Origin: Nodosilinea sp. LEGE 06152
Lineage (GTDB): Bacteria > Cyanobacteriota > Cyanobacteriia > Phormidesmidales > Phormidesmidaceae
NCBI RefSeq assembly: GCF_015207525.1
Contig: NZ_JADEWR010000001.1
Span: 1 to 64,000, forward strand
Direction: 5' to 3'
DNA: 64,000 nucleotides
Part shown: in pieces, positions 9,221-17,467 of the stretch
Numbering within the stretch: the first letter of the stretch is position 1
Layout: each line of letters starts with the position of its first letter
Translations under genes and position numbers: made by a program
Notes under the pieces: generated by a model
Databases searched by the model: none
What the model was told of the DNA's origin: nothing
Seen by the model: the letters and a program-made list of their open reading frames with translations, nothing else

Positions 9221-9643
9221 ATGAAAAATACGAATATTCATGAAAGTGAACTTATTCGATCGTTTTTTGCACCCCAAAAAAGATCTCGATACTCGAATTT
9301 GATTTCGAGTTCGAGAGGTAGAAGGAAGTTTAGAGAGTCATTGGCACACTTTCAGGATATTGATCCTAGCTACATCATCCCAATACCTGCAAAGCTTCAA
9401 AGCAGCAGATCGATAGAGATTCTTCTTAAAGAAAAGGGATCGCCGGAAATGTGCTACGTGATCTCTGAGAATGGCAAGATTGACGGTGCTTTGATGCGCA
9501 TCAATGAGGCATTAGATTCAGTTTTAGGTAGAGGAATGGCAACATTTCTGTCATGCCTTCCAGGTGAGCTTATATATTATGAAGGCGATGAAATTGGTCG
9601 CAGATTTTTATGTTGCAAACACTCTTTGCAAAAGCATAGATAA
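9221..9643 (+). CDS. Conserved-looking hypothetical protein
   Basis: No named family. The 140-residue soluble protein opens with a basic stretch (FFAPQKRSRYSNL, SSRGRRKFRESLAHF) and continues with a mixed fold (CYVISENGKIDGALM, MATFLSCLPGELIYYEGDEIGRRFLC). It is AT-rich like the gene at 8797 and unlike the rest of the window. The two are separated by 79 bp and run in the same direction, so they may have arrived together. The pattern resembles a family of bacterial hypothetical proteins of similar length known to me only as uncharacterised. Confidence 0.7.
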   Translation: MKNTNIHESELIRSFFAPQKRSRYSNLISSSRGRRKFRESLAHFQDIDPSYIIPIPAKLQSSRSIEILLKEKGSPEMCYVISENGKIDGALMRINEALDSVLGRGMATFLSCLPGELIYYEGDEIGRRFLCCKHSLQKHR

Positions 9644-9703
9644 CGTTTGAACGACTTCCTAAATTCTCTAAGTCTTCTGTATGACGGGTGAAACGAAGTG
9701 AAG

Positions 9704-9756
9704 CCCAACACCAGATTTTGTTTTGTTGGGTTCTGCTAACGCGCCACCCAACCTAC
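9704..9756. repeat. GTTGGGT palindromic repeat between convergent genes
   Basis: CCCAACA (9704-9710) pairs with TGTTGGG (9724-9730), and a second CCACCCAACCTAC follows at 9744-9756. It resembles the interspersed GTTGGGTTNCGC...CCACCCAACCTAC repeats common in cyanobacterial intergenic DNA. It lies between two convergent genes and could act as a weak bidirectional terminator, but there is no T-run. Confidence 0.55.
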
Positions 9757-9761
9757 ATCTG

Positions 9762-10436
9762 CTAAGCAGCGAGTTTTGCTACCATTTCGGCGCGTGACGA
9801 CACGTTGAGCTTGCGAAAGATGCGTTTTAGCGCCTGCTTGACAGAGTTTTCGGTAATCCAGAGGGTAGCCCCGATTTCTTTGTTGGTTAGCCCCTGGGCG
9901 ACGAGTTCAACGATTTCGGCTTCGCGGGGGGTGAGGCGGCTGCGGTCTAACCCCGTCTCAGGCTTGGTCCGCAGTGCCGCCAGCTTGGTCGATAGGTGCA
10001 GGCACAGTGCCCCCAGGTCAGCCAGATTCTCAGCATTAAAGGCACCATCGTCGCGGTGGCGGGTAAACGCGATGCCGCCCACCAGCTGCCCCTCACTCAC
10101 GATTGGCCCTGCCATGACGTGGCCGTGGTCGGCGCGGGGGCACAGAGTTTGCCATACCCCCGGCGGCAGCACCACCTCATCGTGCACGGCGGCATGGCGC
10201 TGCACCAGGTAGCGCAACACCGGGTTGTAGTCCAGCGATAGGGCCAGGCGCATTAACCTGGGCGAATTTTGATCGACGGTGGGAAACTCGCTGGCAAAAT
10301 TTAGGCTCCAGCGGCGGGCTGCGAAGTAGTCGCCCAGCTGCGCCATGATTCGCTGCCTGAGGTCGGCCTCGGTTTGGGTTTGGGCGATCGCACCAAACAG
10401 CGCCTGTAGCGAAACAGGTTGACTAGAGATGTCCAT
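9762..10436 (-). CDS. LuxR/NarL-type transcriptional regulator
   Basis: This 224-residue regulator has a C-terminal LuxR helix-turn-helix at about residues 165-224 (LTPREAEIVELVAQGLTNKEIG, then ENSVKQALKRIFRKL). Residues about 10-150 form a GAF-like sensory region (LMRLALSLDYNPVLRYLVQ, VMAGPIVSEGQLVGGIAFTR). There is no receiver Asp, so it is not a classic response regulator; a small ligand or redox cue is more likely (inference). It is divergent from the small membrane-protein gene at 10569 with 132 bp between them, and may control it. Confidence 0.85.
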   Translation of the reverse strand: MDISSQPVSLQALFGAIAQTQTEADLRQRIMAQLGDYFAARRWSLNFASEFPTVDQNSPRLMRLALSLDYNPVLRYLVQRHAAVHDEVVLPPGVWQTLCPRADHGHVMAGPIVSEGQLVGGIAFTRHRDDGAFNAENLADLGALCLHLSTKLAALRTKPETGLDRSRLTPREAEIVELVAQGLTNKEIGATLWITENSVKQALKRIFRKLNVSSRAEMVAKLAA

Positions 10437-10568
10437 AGGTAGCTCCTCAGCGAAGTGTACCCGATCGAGGTCTATTGCTCCGAGCGCAACCTCTCTATTG
10501 TGGAATACAGCTGTGGAACGCAGCGTAGTTTGCTCCCTGCCAAATCTATCCCTATTGTGCCGCCAGTG

Positions 10569-11015
10569 ATGACATCTATTTCAAAATCTTCTGAATCTAG
10601 CGCAGATCAGCTACTCAATGAAACACCGCTCCTGCCTCGATTGGTCGTGCTTGGGTTTTATGCCGCAGCTATACTTTTCAACCTCTGTTTAGTGGCACAG
10701 CTGCTAACCGTTGGCCTGGCCTATTTTAGCGACCCCGCCTGGTGGAACCTTCACGTTTGGCTGGTGCGAGGCTACGGCGGGCTATCGCTCATTCTGCTGA
10801 TTTGGGCCTGGTGGATGCCGTTTTCTAAACGCATACGAGCCCTGGCCATTAGCCTAGCTGTGCTTTTGGGGCTTCAGTTTGCAACCGTTCACACGCCGCT
10901 ACCCCTGGCTATTTTTCACCCGCTGATCGGGTTTTCGCTATTTTCGGCATCAACCACGCTGGTGCATCGGATAAGGCCTATGTTGTCGCCTAACCTCGAT
11001 GCCAATGACGTTTAA
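10569..11015 (+). CDS. Small four-helix membrane protein (DUF6220-like)
   Basis: This integral membrane protein has four hydrophobic segments (VVLGFYAAAILFNLCLVAQ; GYGGLSLILLIWAWW; ALAISLAVLLGLQFATV; a last one near FHPLIGFSLFSA). Conserved polar positions include the His in WWNLHVW and the His in FHPLIG. The pattern fits DUF6220-type proteins of unknown function. The ATG at 10569 (MTSISKSS) is preferred over a GTG at 10455 because it begins close to the first helix. Its 3' end overlaps the rhodanese gene by 17 bp, so the two are probably one operon next to the divergent LuxR gene. Confidence 0.72.
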   Translation: MTSISKSSESSADQLLNETPLLPRLVVLGFYAAAILFNLCLVAQLLTVGLAYFSDPAWWNLHVWLVRGYGGLSLILLIWAWWMPFSKRIRALAISLAVLLGLQFATVHTPLPLAIFHPLIGFSLFSASTTLVHRIRPMLSPNLDANDV

Positions 11016-11868
11016 ACTTACCGAGGAAACTGCCGTGAACCGCTACGCACACCCCGATGTTTTAGTCGATACCCAATGGCTCGAGAACCATCTTCACGAT
11101 CCAAACCTGCGGATTTTGGAGGTGGATATGAGCCCTGCCCCTTACAAGAAAGCCCACATTCCAGGGGCGATCTTTTTAAATCCTTTAACTGGACTACTGC
11201 GGCCAGATCTTCGCCTCAACACTGACCCTAATGCCGTTAATGAGCTGCTGTCGAAAGTTGGAATTAGCCCCGAGACAACGGTGGTCGCCTACGGCAGCGA
11301 TCCTGGCACAGGAGCCTGGATTTTTTGGTTGCTTCAGGCCGTTGGCCACCGGAACGTGAAAGTTCTCAATGGCGGCTACCAAAGGTGGGTTGCCGAAGGT
11401 CGCCCGGTGGCAGATGCGCTGGCAACGGCTTCGCCTACGCAATATTCTGCTCAACCTTTCGACGCCAGTTTTCGAGTGCTTTTAGCAGAGGTTGAGGCGG
11501 CGATCGCAAACCCCAATCAGGTTTTACTAGATGTTCGCACCCTGCCTGAATATCAGGGGCAAATATTTTTACTGAAACCGCCCCAAGATACAGAACGGGC
11601 GGGGCACATTCCTGGGGCAATTCATTTAGAACACACGCTAACGCTGAACAACGACGGCACTTTTAAGTCAGTCGAAGAATTGCAGGCGTTGTTTCATGAG
11701 CAAGGCATTACCGCCGATCGCGAAGTGTTTCCCTATTGCGCGGTCGGGGGGCGGTCGGCCTGTTTGTGGTTTGTCTTGGCCCACCTGCTGGGCTACCCCA
11801 AGGTTCGCAACTACGACGGGTCATGGAATGAGTGGGGGCGTTTGCCTCACACCCCCGTCGAGCCTTAA
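10999..11868 (+). CDS. Sulfurtransferase with two rhodanese domains
   Basis: This is a thiosulfate/mercaptopyruvate-type sulfurtransferase of 289 residues. The N-terminal rhodanese domain (about 18-140) lacks the active cysteine (VVAYGSDPG in its place), as expected. The C-terminal domain (about 155-285) carries Cys247 in the loop CAVGGRSA. Substrate-loop sequences such as AHIPGAIFL and GHIPGAIHLEH are clear. The protein is soluble and cytoplasmic. It overlaps the membrane-protein gene upstream. The loop sequence is closer to thiosulfate enzymes than to CGSGVTA-type mercaptopyruvate enzymes. The short N-terminal segment before YAHPDVLV leaves the exact start open. Confidence 0.9.
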   Translation: MPMTFKLTEETAVNRYAHPDVLVDTQWLENHLHDPNLRILEVDMSPAPYKKAHIPGAIFLNPLTGLLRPDLRLNTDPNAVNELLSKVGISPETTVVAYGSDPGTGAWIFWLLQAVGHRNVKVLNGGYQRWVAEGRPVADALATASPTQYSAQPFDASFRVLLAEVEAAIANPNQVLLDVRTLPEYQGQIFLLKPPQDTERAGHIPGAIHLEHTLTLNNDGTFKSVEELQALFHEQGITADREVFPYCAVGGRSACLWFVLAHLLGYPKVRNYDGSWNEWGRLPHTPVEP

Positions 11869-11896
11869 ATCAAACCCGAAGCCAAACCAGGGGAGG

Positions 11897-12328
11897 CTAG
11901 TCGCCACCCACGCTGATGGGGGTGCCTACAACTGCGGCTCCGGTCAAGTCGGTATTGAAGAACGAAGCGCCCGTGACTTCGGCAAAGTAGATGGAAGCAT
12001 CGGTCAGGTTAGCCTCATCAAGCGATGCATTCTCAAGCAGGGCGTTGGTCAAAAAGGCGTTGGTCATATTTGCCCCGGTGAGGTCAGCGCGGCTGAGGTC
12101 GGCCCCTTCTAGGTTGGCTTCGACCAGGGTGGCCCCCTGTAAATCGGCATCGCGCAGGTCGGCCCCAATCAGGTGGGCCTGGGTGAGGTCAGCGCCCGAT
12201 AGATCACAACCCTGGCAGAGGTTGGTTTCGAGCAGCTGCTGCACGTGGGCTGGGTTCTCGGCTTGAGCAGGTACGGCAAAGGCTAAAGGAATAGCCACCG
12301 CGGCCCCGGCGAGTAGAGTGAGTTTCAT
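11897..12328 (-). CDS. Exported pentapeptide-repeat protein
   Basis: This 143-residue protein has a signal peptide cleaved after about residue 23 (AFAVPAQA-EN). Residues about 30-130 consist of A(D/N)LXX pentapeptide repeats (LSGADLTQAHLIGADLRDADLQGATLVEANL), which fold as a right-handed quadrilateral beta-helix. A CQGC motif (Cys38, Cys41) opens the repeat region. The start LLETNLCQGCDLSGADL is typical of a large cyanobacterial group of secreted pentapeptide proteins whose function is unknown. It is convergent with the rhodanese gene, 28 bp away. Confidence 0.88.
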   Translation of the reverse strand: MKLTLLAGAAVAIPLAFAVPAQAENPAHVQQLLETNLCQGCDLSGADLTQAHLIGADLRDADLQGATLVEANLEGADLSRADLTGANMTNAFLTNALLENASLDEANLTDASIYFAEVTGASFFNTDLTGAAVVGTPISVGGD

Positions 12329-12341
12329 GGAGGTGTCCTCC
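12329..12341 (-). promoter_or_regulatory. Hairpin covering the Shine-Dalgarno of the pentapeptide gene
   Basis: On the minus strand the bases just before the ATG read GGAGG-ACA-CCTCC, a perfect 5-bp inverted repeat with a 3-base loop ending directly at the start codon. The GGAGG is the only good ribosome binding site here, so folding would hide it. A structure this short may be unstable; it could be temperature- or ribosome-sensitive. Confidence 0.4.
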
Positions 12342-12655
12342 GGTATGGATGATCAGTGCTAGCTCAACGGTTAAAGGCTCGCTCCTCGGGCGATCGCCCT
12401 TTGGGCCTGGCTAGCGTCGGTAGTTTGCTGCGATCGACCTAAGTCTTGCCCCTGAATCTCGCGTGTGCCTCGCCCTAGGGCGAGAAGATGGGCAAGAGCA
12501 ATTGACGACGCATCTACATTTGAAGTGTATCGGGCTGCCCTGACCCTCAGCATCGGCAGTAAGATAGGTCTTGCGCCTGTGCTGTCCCTCGATCGTAGCT
12601 CTTTCTTTTGGCTATTGGGTCAGGATACCCGTACCGTAAAGAATCGGAAATTCCC
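12342..12655. other. Intergenic region with two divergent promoters
   Basis: This 314-bp stretch separates the divergent pentapeptide and acetyltransferase genes. One GC-rich segment (12460-12490) contains a short near-palindrome around GCCTCGCCCTAGGGCGAG. No gene, tRNA or known RNA was recognised. Confidence 0.5.
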
Positions 12656-13066
12656 ATGCTGACCCTCATTCACCAGCTCACCCCGACACAGGTTGAGCAA
12701 CTGCACCAGCTGTATTTGCAAGAGTGGTGGAGCAAAGAACGTGCCCTGGCCGACATACCAACCCTGCTAAACAACAGCGACCTGCTCTTTGGCCTCTGGG
12801 ATGAGGAAGCGCAGCGGCTAGCGGGCTTTTGCCGAGTGCTGACCGACTGGGTCTACCGAGCGATCGTATTCGATGTGATTGTGGCAGCGGACTATCGCGG
12901 CCAAGGCCTAGGGGCTAAGCTAATCGAGCATGTCACGACCCACCACCAGCTGGCTCAGGTAGAGTGCATTCAGCTCTTTTGTACCCCTGAGATGCAGCCG
13001 TTTTATGAGAAATATGGCTTTACACAGGCTGAGCAGTTGTTGATGGTGCGACCCTGTGAGGAGTAG
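12656..13066 (+). CDS. GNAT-family N-acetyltransferase
   Basis: A compact acetyltransferase of 136 residues from the ATG at 12656, which is better placed than a GTG 48 bp upstream. The acetyl-CoA pyrophosphate loop is visible as DYRGQGLGAKLIEH, preceded by the core strand YRAIVFDVIVAA. It ends with a typical CTPEMQPFYEKYGFTQ motif. The substrate is unknown; the family acylates small molecules, peptides or protein N-termini. It stands alone, with a G-rich repeat tract immediately after the stop codon. Confidence 0.85.
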   Translation: MLTLIHQLTPTQVEQLHQLYLQEWWSKERALADIPTLLNNSDLLFGLWDEEAQRLAGFCRVLTDWVYRAIVFDVIVAADYRGQGLGAKLIEHVTTHHQLAQVECIQLFCTPEMQPFYEKYGFTQAEQLLMVRPCEE

Positions 13067-13067
13067 G

Positions 13068-13156
13068 GGAGTGGGCGGGTAGGCGAGTGGGCGGGTGGGC
13101 GGTGGCCGTGCTAGTTGAGTACAGGCAGCTCGTATAGGGGCAAACGGCGTTTGCCC
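13068..13156 (+). repeat. G-rich tract followed by GGGCAAACG palindrome
   Basis: 13068-13105 is a run of GTGGGCG/GTAGGCG-like units starting right after a stop codon. At 13138-13156 there is a perfect palindrome, GGGCAAACG-G-CGTTTGCCC, which also occurs near 14550 and 29815. Both are dispersed repeats without coding capacity. Confidence 0.6.
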
Positions 13157-13242
13157 AACTAAACTGACGCACTAGCAATTTTTGATTTTGAACCTTGCAT
13201 TTTGAACTCCGCGCAGCGGTACTAGGCAGAGTTATCCATAAC

Positions 13243-14202
13243 CTAAAACTTTGGCTCAGGAGCCTGTAATGCAGGGGGGGCAGGACAGACGATTTGCAAA
13301 GGCTCCTGGGTGCGGGGGTGGGGCAGCTCTAGCCGGTAGGCGTGCAGATGATAGCCAATGTCGCCAGGGACGGGAACTGTGCCATCGGCGGCGGGTTCGA
13401 CGATGAGGGGAATGCCGCCCACTCCATAGAGGGGGTCGCCCAGTAACGGAAACCCCGCCGTCGCCAGGTGAATGCGAATTTGGTGAGGTCGCCCGGTGCG
13501 AATGGTGACTTCTACCAGGGTGGAATCGGTGGTGCGTTGTATAACGATCCCCTCGCTGTAGGCCGGTAGACCAGTGGGTGAGGCTGCATACACATACCCC
13601 AGCGCTGGATGATCGACCTTGCCGATAGGGGTTGTGAGAGTGAACGCAGCGGGCAAATTGCTGGCCCCAATCAGCGCCCGGTAGGTTTTACGAATCGGGT
13701 GCGCTGCCTGGGGATTGTGGGCAGTGGCAGTAGAATCTCGCAGTTGACGACTGAGCACGGAGCGTGCCAGGGGCGACCTGCCCAGCACCATTACCCCCGA
13801 TGTGCCCCGCCCCAGCCGATGCACCGGAATGGGCGGGTTCTCTGGATAGCGCAGCCTGAGCTGGTGCAGCAGCGTATGGGCCAGAAAGTTGCCCCCCGGC
13901 AGCACCGGCAGACCCGCAGGCTTAGCGATCGCCACCACGTCCCCATCCTCATACAGCACCTCAAACCCCAGCGGCACCTCTGGCTCTTGCCACGGCGGGC
14001 GGTGGTAGGTCAGGGTGTGCCCTGCATGAAGATAATCGTCTGGGGAGACAGTGTCACCATTCAGACGAATTTGCCCAGAGAGGATGCGATCGCGCCATTC
14101 TGCCCGACTAGAGTGGCGATAGCGATTGCTGTAAAAATCTAGTACCGAAAGATTTGCTTCGGTGGGAGTGATGCGATCGGTGTAAACCCATCCTTGGTTC
14201 AT
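13243..14202 (-). CDS. RluA-family pseudouridine synthase-like protein lacking catalytic Asp
   Basis: The 319-residue protein has an S4-like RNA-binding region (about 18-68: LSVLDFYSNRYRHSSRAEWRDRI) and an RluA/RsuA catalytic fold (about 80-310: EVLYEDGDVVAIAKPAGLPV, GRPHQIRIHLATAGFPLLGDPLYG). At the active site the family has HRLDxxTSG, with Asp attacking uridine. Here the motif is HRLGRGTSG, with Gly131. The codon on the minus strand is GGG. I recall a plant and cyanobacterial subgroup with the same HRLGRGTSG, so this may be a conserved variant. The ATG at 14202 (MNQGWVY) is preferred over one 54 bp upstream. Either it binds RNA without catalysis or uses another residue. Confidence 0.85.
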   Translation of the reverse strand: MNQGWVYTDRITPTEANLSVLDFYSNRYRHSSRAEWRDRILSGQIRLNGDTVSPDDYLHAGHTLTYHRPPWQEPEVPLGFEVLYEDGDVVAIAKPAGLPVLPGGNFLAHTLLHQLRLRYPENPPIPVHRLGRGTSGVMVLGRSPLARSVLSRQLRDSTATAHNPQAAHPIRKTYRALIGASNLPAAFTLTTPIGKVDHPALGYVYAASPTGLPAYSEGIVIQRTTDSTLVEVTIRTGRPHQIRIHLATAGFPLLGDPLYGVGGIPLIVEPAADGTVPVPGDIGYHLHAYRLELPHPRTQEPLQIVCPAPPALQAPEPKF

Positions 14203-14583
14203 ATCTGTTTCGTTGTGGCGAATCTCTTGGGATGGTGCATCGCCGAGCGGATGCACCCTACGGGTTGATGGTTAAGGTCGATCGCAGTTACCTACAGACC
14301 CATTCGCAGAACAGAGGTTTAAACTGGCCCATCGATCCATCCTTTCCGTTGGGTCCAGGGCGGCGGCACGGCCCTGGTCGAGGGGGTCTGGGGACAATCG
14401 AAATGTCCCCAGCGGCAGGTTTGGTTTTGAACACCATCTCCCGCTAATTATCATCTACGCGAGAATGACATTGATGTAGGGCTGGTGGGCAGTGCCCACC
14501 CTGCTCCTTACTACCATCCAAGAAGCTGTAGATAGCAACAACCTAGTGAGGGCAAACAACCGTTTGCCCCTACGGGACGTACC
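14203..14583. repeat. Intergenic cluster of three different palindromic repeats
   Basis: No gene is evident. It holds GGTGCATC/GATGCACC arms (14234-14257), the GGTGGGCA-G-TGCCCACC palindrome (14484-14500) and GGGCAAAC/GTTTGCCC arms (14550-14569). Several are followed by CCCTACGG or CCCCTACGG. These are three separate dispersed families found elsewhere in the window, stacked in one spacer. Confidence 0.6.
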
Positions 14584-15294
14584 CTATACCAACCGCTTCA
14601 CCCGCTCCTTCGCCTCCGCCCGAATCTGCTTCACCCGCCGAAACAGCTCCGTCCCGGTATGGATGTAGCTCTCCTCATAGCTCATCGTGAAGCGATCCAG
14701 CTCATCCAACCCATCCTCCAGCAGCCCCAGACAGTGGTACAAATCAGCCGCCACCCCCGCCGTACTCGCCGGGTTCGCCATCGAATTAAACTTGCCCTGG
14801 GCCTGCCCCAACCACGTGCGCCCCTGCTCTAAATACGCCATAAACCCCTCCATCAGCTCATCGTCAAAGGGGTCAGCCGAGAGCTTGCGAATCTCTGCCC
14901 TCAGCGGCGACATAATTTTGCCCAGCAGCCTGTCCACCGGGCCATACACTAACTTCAACCAGGCATCTTCTCTCGCCTCAGACGACTGCGTAGCCTCCCG
15001 CGCATAGCGATACGCCTCCTGCGCGTCGGCTGTGCGCTTGGCCCGGTTAGCAGCACTCGTTACTGGATCCACCGCCGCCACACCCTGACGCTGCTGGTCA
15101 TAAACCGTGCGCCGCGACGGGTCACCAATCACCTCATAGGCCGTGTTGATGCGGGCGATGCGATCGTGCGACGCCTGATCGCTCTGACTGTCGGGGTGGT
15201 ACTGCTTCGCAAGCCGACGATAGGCGCGCTTGATCTCCGCCTGGGTCGCCGTTTCGTTAACGTCGAGGGTTTGGTAGTGGGTCTCTTTTGCCAT
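14584..15294 (-). CDS. DnaJ-like J-domain protein
   Basis: This 236-residue co-chaperone-like protein has an N-terminal J domain (residues 1-72: HYQTLDVNETATQAEIKRAYRRLAKQYHPD, INTAYEVIGDPSRRTVYD) with an intact HPD motif. There is no Gly/Phe region or zinc finger, so it is a type III J protein. The remaining 160 residues are helical and not assignable (LVYGPVDRLLGKIMSPLRAEIRKL). J domains stimulate ATP hydrolysis by Hsp70; the C-terminal region probably chooses the client. The start ATG at 15294 begins exactly at the J domain; upstream in-frame codons read through repeat-like sequence. Confidence 0.9.
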   Translation of the reverse strand: MAKETHYQTLDVNETATQAEIKRAYRRLAKQYHPDSQSDQASHDRIARINTAYEVIGDPSRRTVYDQQRQGVAAVDPVTSAANRAKRTADAQEAYRYAREATQSSEAREDAWLKLVYGPVDRLLGKIMSPLRAEIRKLSADPFDDELMEGFMAYLEQGRTWLGQAQGKFNSMANPASTAGVAADLYHCLGLLEDGLDELDRFTMSYEESYIHTGTELFRRVKQIRAEAKERVKRLV

Positions 15295-15359
15295 AGGGTC
15301 ATTGTAAAAGAGACCGGCAGCAGAGGCGAGGGTGGGAGGGGGTGGGGAAATTGCGGATT

Positions 15360-16238
15360 TTAGATTTTGGACGGCAGCTTCACGGGACGGTTGGCGATCG
15401 CGGTACCCAGCAGCACCAGCCCGCAGCCCAGCCCCATCGAAGCGGTGACCGTTTCGCCCAGCCACAGCACCCCCCACACCATGGCAAATAGCGGAATCAG
15501 GTAGCCCACCGTCAGCGCTCGGGTCGAGCCCAGGTGAGCAATCAGCCGAAAGTACAGCAGGTAGGCCAGGGCCGTAGACAGCAGGGCCAAGGCCACGACC
15601 GCCGCCACACTCTGGGCCGAGGGCATGGCCTCAGGAGTTGTAAACGGCAGCAGCGGCAGCAGCACTAGCGAGGCCCCTGCCAGGCTGCCAGCCGCAATCA
15701 CCAGAGACGGCACCTCAGCCAGGTGATGGCGCACGTAGGGAGCCGCGATCGCATAGCAGCAGGCCGCGCTCAGTCCGGCCACCATTGCCAGCCCATAGCC
15801 ACTGGTATCCAGCGTTGGCTGCCAGCCCAGCAGCACCACTACCCCCACAAACCCAGTCGCTAAGCCTGCGAACTGCGCCACTGAGTAGCGCTCCCGCAGC
15901 CAGATCAAGGCGATCGCTGTGCCAAACAGCGGAGCGGTGGCATTCAAAATCGAGGTCAACCCTGCCGGTAGGGTCAGGGTGGCGTAGGCCAGCAGCACAA
16001 AGGGCAGCGCCGAGTTAAGCACCCCCACCACCAGTAGAGGCCGCCAGAGGGTCAGACCAACCTGCCATTTTCCCTGCCGCATCACCAAAGGCACCAGCAC
16101 CGCGCTCGCCAGCACCAGCCGCAGCTCAATTAGCCACACTGGGCCAAACTCCGGAGCCGCCACCCGCATAAACAAAAACGAGCCGCCCCAAACGGCGGCC
16201 AGCAAAACAAACTCCGCCACCGCCTGCCACCGTTTCAT
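15360..16238 (-). CDS. EamA/DMT-family membrane transporter
   Basis: The 292-residue protein has about ten hydrophobic segments in two EamA repeats (LAAVWGGSFLFMRVAAPEFGP; GLTSILNATAPLFGTAIALI; LSTALAYLLYFRLIAHLGSTRALTVGYLIPLFAMVWG). This is the drug/metabolite transporter superfamily: inner-membrane exporters or importers of amino acids, nucleosides or drugs, with unpredictable substrate. The start at ATG 16238 (MKRWQAV) is favoured over a TTG 36 bp upstream because it sits right before helix 1. It is followed 89 bp upstream by ada on the same strand; no functional link is evident. Confidence 0.9.
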   Translation of the reverse strand: MKRWQAVAEFVLLAAVWGGSFLFMRVAAPEFGPVWLIELRLVLASAVLVPLVMRQGKWQVGLTLWRPLLVVGVLNSALPFVLLAYATLTLPAGLTSILNATAPLFGTAIALIWLRERYSVAQFAGLATGFVGVVVLLGWQPTLDTSGYGLAMVAGLSAACCYAIAAPYVRHHLAEVPSLVIAAGSLAGASLVLLPLLPFTTPEAMPSAQSVAAVVALALLSTALAYLLYFRLIAHLGSTRALTVGYLIPLFAMVWGVLWLGETVTASMGLGCGLVLLGTAIANRPVKLPSKI

Positions 16239-16326
16239 TCCGCTGCCTCTTTGCTGCAAAACAATGCGAGCCAACTCGCCAATAGTTCGACAAGCTCACT
16301 ACAAGCCCAAAACCCAAAATTTGCCG

Positions 16327-17394
16327 CTACCGCCCCGGCAGTTGCCCTGTCCGCTCTAGCTCCAGCAGCAGCCGTTTGCGCCACAGCCCACCCCCATAGC
16401 CCGTCAGCGAACCGTCTTTGCCAATTACCCGGTGGCAAGGCACCACAATGCTGATGCGGTTGGTGCCGTTGGCCCGTGCTACCGCCCGCGTGGCCGTGGG
16501 CTGGCCAATGCGCCGGGCCAGTTCGTCGTAGGCAATAGTCTCACCGTGGGGAATGCGCTGCAGCTCCTCCCAGACCGTTGTTTGAAACGGAGTGCCCTGG
16601 AGGGCGAGGGGCATGGAAAAAACGGTGCGATCGCCCACAAAATACTCCCCTAGCTCGGTTCTTAGCGCGTCTAAATGGGGATGGCTGACCGGCAGTACCG
16701 CACTGTCAAACCGCTGGCGCAGGGTGTCATAGTGGCGTTCTAAACTGCGGCGATCGCAGTATTCTAGCAGGCACAGCCCCTCGTCTACGGCTCCCGCTAC
16801 CATTAGCCCCAACGGCGTTTCGATCAGCTCCACGGCAATATAGCGCTGGCCATCGGTCTGGCCCGGCGGCACCCCAAAGGTCTTGGTAAAGGCGTCTCGA
16901 AAGCCGCTGTAGGAGTCGTAGCCGTGGGCAAACACCACCTCATCCAGTGGTTCACCCTCGCGAATTTGGGTGAAGGCCCCAGCCAATCGCCGCGATCGGC
17001 ACCAGTCGGCAAAGGTCATGCCGTAGTGGTCTTTGAACCACCGCCGCGCCCGCTCGGGGGTAATACCCAGCTGCTGCCAATCCTGCGTCGAAAGCTTTTG
17101 ACCCGCCTGGGCCTCAACCCGCTCTATCAGCTGACTCACCCAGGCGGGCGGCTGCTCCAGGCTGGCTTCGGGGCGGCAGCGCTTGCAGGGCCGATACCCA
17201 GCCACCACAGCCTCCCGCAGCGACAGAAAAAACTCCACATTCTCGCGCTTGGGGCACGACGAGCACGAGGGCCGACAAAAAATGCCGGTGGTGCGTACCG
17301 CCACAAAAAACAGGCCGTCGTAGCGACCATCTTTGCTATAAAAGGCCGCCTCCATTTCGGTTGCGGAGGGAACAAAGCTCAAGGTCATTTGCAT
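16327..17394 (-). CDS. ada: Ada: methylphosphotriester / O6-methylguanine DNA methyltransferase and AraC regulator
   Basis: This bifunctional 355-residue protein repairs alkylated DNA by irreversible methyl transfer. The N-terminal zinc domain carries the four Cys ligands (Cys40, Cys44, Cys70, Cys73: GIFCRPSC, YRPCKRCRPE). One AraC-type helix-turn-helix region follows at about 85-180 (FADWCRSRRLAGAFTQIREG). The C-terminal methyltransferase domain has active Cys320 in PCHRVIG and the following GGGLWRKR loop. All key residues are present. In Escherichia coli the methylated N-terminal Cys turns Ada into an activator of its own gene; the same is likely here, but no Ada box was identified. Confidence 0.95.
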   Translation of the reverse strand: MQMTLSFVPSATEMEAAFYSKDGRYDGLFFVAVRTTGIFCRPSCSSCPKRENVEFFLSLREAVVAGYRPCKRCRPEASLEQPPAWVSQLIERVEAQAGQKLSTQDWQQLGITPERARRWFKDHYGMTFADWCRSRRLAGAFTQIREGEPLDEVVFAHGYDSYSGFRDAFTKTFGVPPGQTDGQRYIAVELIETPLGLMVAGAVDEGLCLLEYCDRRSLERHYDTLRQRFDSAVLPVSHPHLDALRTELGEYFVGDRTVFSMPLALQGTPFQTTVWEELQRIPHGETIAYDELARRIGQPTATRAVARANGTNRISIVVPCHRVIGKDGSLTGYGGGLWRKRLLLELERTGQLPGR

Positions 17395-17467
17395 GGGTAG
17401 TGCCCCAATTCATAGGGCCATTGTGTCAACCAGCGTCGCCGTCGTCCACCGAAAAAACGACGGCTAA

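Noticed and set aside
12371..12553. 60-codon open frame on the minus strand
   Set aside because: It covers the divergent promoter region and has no start signal or protein-like composition.
15266..15360. Upstream extension of the J-domain gene to about 15477
   Set aside because: The J domain starts exactly at ATG 15294. Upstream in-frame residues overlap the 3' end of the EamA gene and look non-coding.
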